A stretch of DNA of 64,000 nt, taken from Morinoia aosen. Lineage: Eukaryota; Arthropoda; Malacostraca; Amphipoda; Talitridae. The notes beneath the pieces are model-generated. The model worked only from the letters and a program-made list of their open reading frames with translations. It was not told the DNA's origin and did no database searches. Every line of letters starts with the position of its first letter. Position 1 is the first letter of the stretch. The stretch spans positions 70,637,436-70,701,435 of the forward strand of contig CM059564.1 in the NCBI GenBank assembly GCA_030386875.1, given 5' to 3'. This document shows, piece by piece, positions 61,669 to 64,000 of the stretch. The translations under genes and the position numbers were made by a program.

Positions 61669-64000
61669 TATTTGTTTGTCATGCACGTACAGTACATGTG
61701 GAAGATTTATATGAGGAAAATAACGAATTCCGTCATTTTTAGCGGGCCATGAACATTATTTTTCATATTATTACATAAACCGTCATCAAGCAGTAATAAA
61801 AATTGAAGGCAACGTAAGTAAATATTAAAAATGCACTCGTTTGATTGAATACTTTAGCAGTGCACCGCACGTACACGCGTACGTTGTATTTGAATTCGTA
61901 TACTTTGAAAATCGAATGTTGTGATTCAATACTCTCGAATTCAACAATTAAAAAGTATAATCTGCCACAGTTTTGCATGTGTTGGCCACTAAAGTTATAC
62001 AAGCGTAAATACTTGTCCCCCACTGGAATAAGTTGCTGACTGATCAGAATTGAGAGTAAATTTTACTGAATTTATAATTATTCGTCTTGTAGTTAATGAA
62101 CATAATCATTCCTGAGATCTTGTAGTTAATGAACATCAATGTGAAATATTAAATCATCGTCACAGCTGAAAAATGTAGGAAGTTCTTTTTGCTGATCGTT
62201 TCATCAACCTGAAGAGTGTTGGCTGAAGCCTTCTTGTGGGATACAAACAATCAACAGCTACTTCCATTAACGTACGTTAGAATTTCTAATTCAACTTACT
62301 CAGAGAGTTTATAAATCTCTTTGATCTAAAATTTAACTTAAATAAAAAATTCTATGAAGTCATCAGACACCCAAGTTAGAGCACCAAGAGCGCTCGCTCA
62401 TTTGCCTCGAGCAGCCGAGGCCAAAGACCCTGAAATTTTCGTGTAAAATTCGGCGATCCATTAAAAGTACTTTCTTATTCTCTCAGGGGAAATTTTCCCC
62501 TCACTGTACACAGGCATCCGAGAGGGTGGGACGAGTTAGCTTAGCAGCTCTGAGTAAACTTGAGGAAGTTCTAATATGAGATTACGAGTGGTAGAAGCAC
62601 GAGTTTGGGTCACCGTTTCTTAGTTTGGCCAAGACGGGCTGCAAACAATTGCATTTTCATCCTGCAGTCAGGGAAACTACAGTCATGTTGAAATTAAGGG
62701 TAAAAAGTGTTGAGGTATATGGAAAAGAATAGAGGCTGCAAACCTTTGCGTTATTTGTGTTACCCTCATTAAATGAATTTGAAAGAAATAATTTATTCAG
62801 TTCGGTATTAATGTCGACTTGCATCTCAACTAAATTAAATTTGTACATCTAAACTTTCGGTCATCATTGAACGAAAAATAGATTTTTCTCTCCTTCGTCG
62901 AGGTAGCACACCCTCTCACTTATTTGATGGAAGTTTTAGGCAAGTGCTCGAATGGTTAGGGATTTCCTTTTACCGAAATGAAAAAAAACTCGCGAAAAGA
63001 AAGGAAATGAGATGTTCAGAACGATCAATTTAGTTTCATGACATCGGTGTACTTGGCAGTGTAAAATATCAATGATTTTTGGTCAAGAATAATTCATTCA
63101 AAACAAGAACTTATGAAACAACCAGAAGCAGAAAAAAAATACCCGGACGCAACACTTTGCCATTCATGGCTCGTGTTTCAATCCGCGCATCAATCATTAG
63201 CCTCATTCCAGCCTGAAATGACTTCAAAGAGCGCCGTAAGTGCGGCGCTTGCTCAACTACGGACACACAGCTGGACAAGACCAAATAACCGATAGCGCCC
63301 AACACTGCCATTCCTGCATAAGCATAATGTTGATGGATGACAGGCAACGACAGGCACGCTCTGCTATCACGGTTTTACTGCGTGCAGCATGGATCGTCAA
63401 GCTCGTTTCGTCACTGTAGAACAGATCTGTCTAGTACCGACGCTCTTCATTTAAAAGAAATATTTCCTGACAAAAACTCTGTTGAACTTTTATGAAAATT
63501 CTAACGCCCTGATATAAGCACTCAAATTGAATTGTCGCGATACGTGAAAAGGGTTACTAATCACGCACGCAGGGGGAGTCTCAACCCCCAAGCATTTTGA
63601 ATATTGTCCTTCATGCTTGCGTACCCCTGCATACCAGACATGGAGAATAAAAGGATTGAAGATTTACATGAATTTATTTTGGGAAAAACACGTGGATCAA
63701 GTACACAAGGCATTGGAACGAAATGATCTGAAAGGGCACAATTGCGTTAATGAAAGTATGCACATTTCTACCGCCATAAAACTTTAAACACGACATGGCA
63801 TAAATTTGATGCTTACCGATAATTCAAGTTACCAATACTCCTTCGTTGACAACAAATTGCGCATCCACACAATCGCGGGCTCCACAGCAACACAAGCATA
63901 ATATTTACGATAATGACACATCACGATTTAACCTGAACTTGCAACATGGTGTCGAATTATATGAAGCGCCGCACCATTCACAACGTGAATTCGATCCTCG
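61669..64000. other. Unassigned stretch to the window end
   Basis: Short frames (for example 61763-62023 minus and 63111-63347 minus) show no motif I recognise; the latter opens at a non-ATG codon. Small palindromes occur at about 62420 (CCTCGAGCAGCCGAGG) and 62490 (GGGGAAATTTTCCCC). No gene or element was identified. Confidence 0.4.

Noticed and set aside
62940..63010. tRNA-like text (GTGCTCGAATGGTTAGGG)
   Set aside because: Resembles an A-box region, but no matching anticodon arm, B box or acceptor stem could be drawn.
63111..63500. Possible minus-strand transposase text (YSDETSLTIHAARSKT-like)
   Set aside because: Only one SDE-like tripeptide context and no other ordered DDE-family motif. 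The 78-codon frame opens at a non-ATG codon.
1..64000. CRISPR arrays, bacterial operons, prophage or virus
   Set aside because: No spaced direct-repeat array, no operon-like ORF runs and no capsid/portal/polymerase text were seen. The content is typical of a eukaryotic repeat-rich region.

Overview
The window looks like repeat-rich, AT-rich intergenic DNA from an arthropod nuclear genome. The basis is the relics it carries (Tc1/mariner, hAT and PIF/Harbinger-type DNA transposons, CR1/Jockey-group LINEs, and a multicopy protein family I know only from arthropod genomes), the lack of long bacterial-type ORFs or operons, and low coding density. I could not identify any intact host gene. I cannot name the species.

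Region by region. 0-8.8 kb: mostly unassignable AT-rich DNA, with a short 3' tail of a LINE at 851-1012. 8.8-11.1 kb: two Tc1-like transposase relics. 14.5-16.2 kb: an intronless, frameshifted, full-span relic of an uncharacterised arthropod repeat protein. 20.2-24.9 kb: a nested cluster, in which an old LINE was split by a Harbinger-like element (itself split by a TIR element) and by an internally deleted mariner. 27.3-28.6 kb: hAT transposase remnant beside a cluster of GCGGTTGT motifs. 36-42 kb: a diverged repeat pair and a GC-rich island. 42.2-43.8 kb: a 5'-truncated LINE copy. 44.2-44.5 kb: a near-perfect foldback element. 46.6-50.3 kb: two more Tc1 relics in opposite orientations. 51.9-56.95 kb: the best preserved element, a LINE on the minus strand with complete ORF1 and an endonuclease/reverse-transcriptase ORF2 broken by a single extra base. 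59.8-61.7 kb: a Tc1 relic hit by a mariner-type element with ~73-bp TIRs, followed by a ~458-bp TIR element.

The only proteins that plausibly act together are ORF1 and ORF2 of the 51.9-56.95 kb LINE (RNA-binding chaperone plus endonuclease/reverse transcriptase). Three LINE fragments in the window (851, 42209 and 51938) share the same 3' end, so one family has colonised the locus at least three times. All DNA-transposon ORFs are broken. Long stretches between elements contain only short ORFs that I could not recognise; they are stated as such. Family names come from motif recognition by eye, without database searches.
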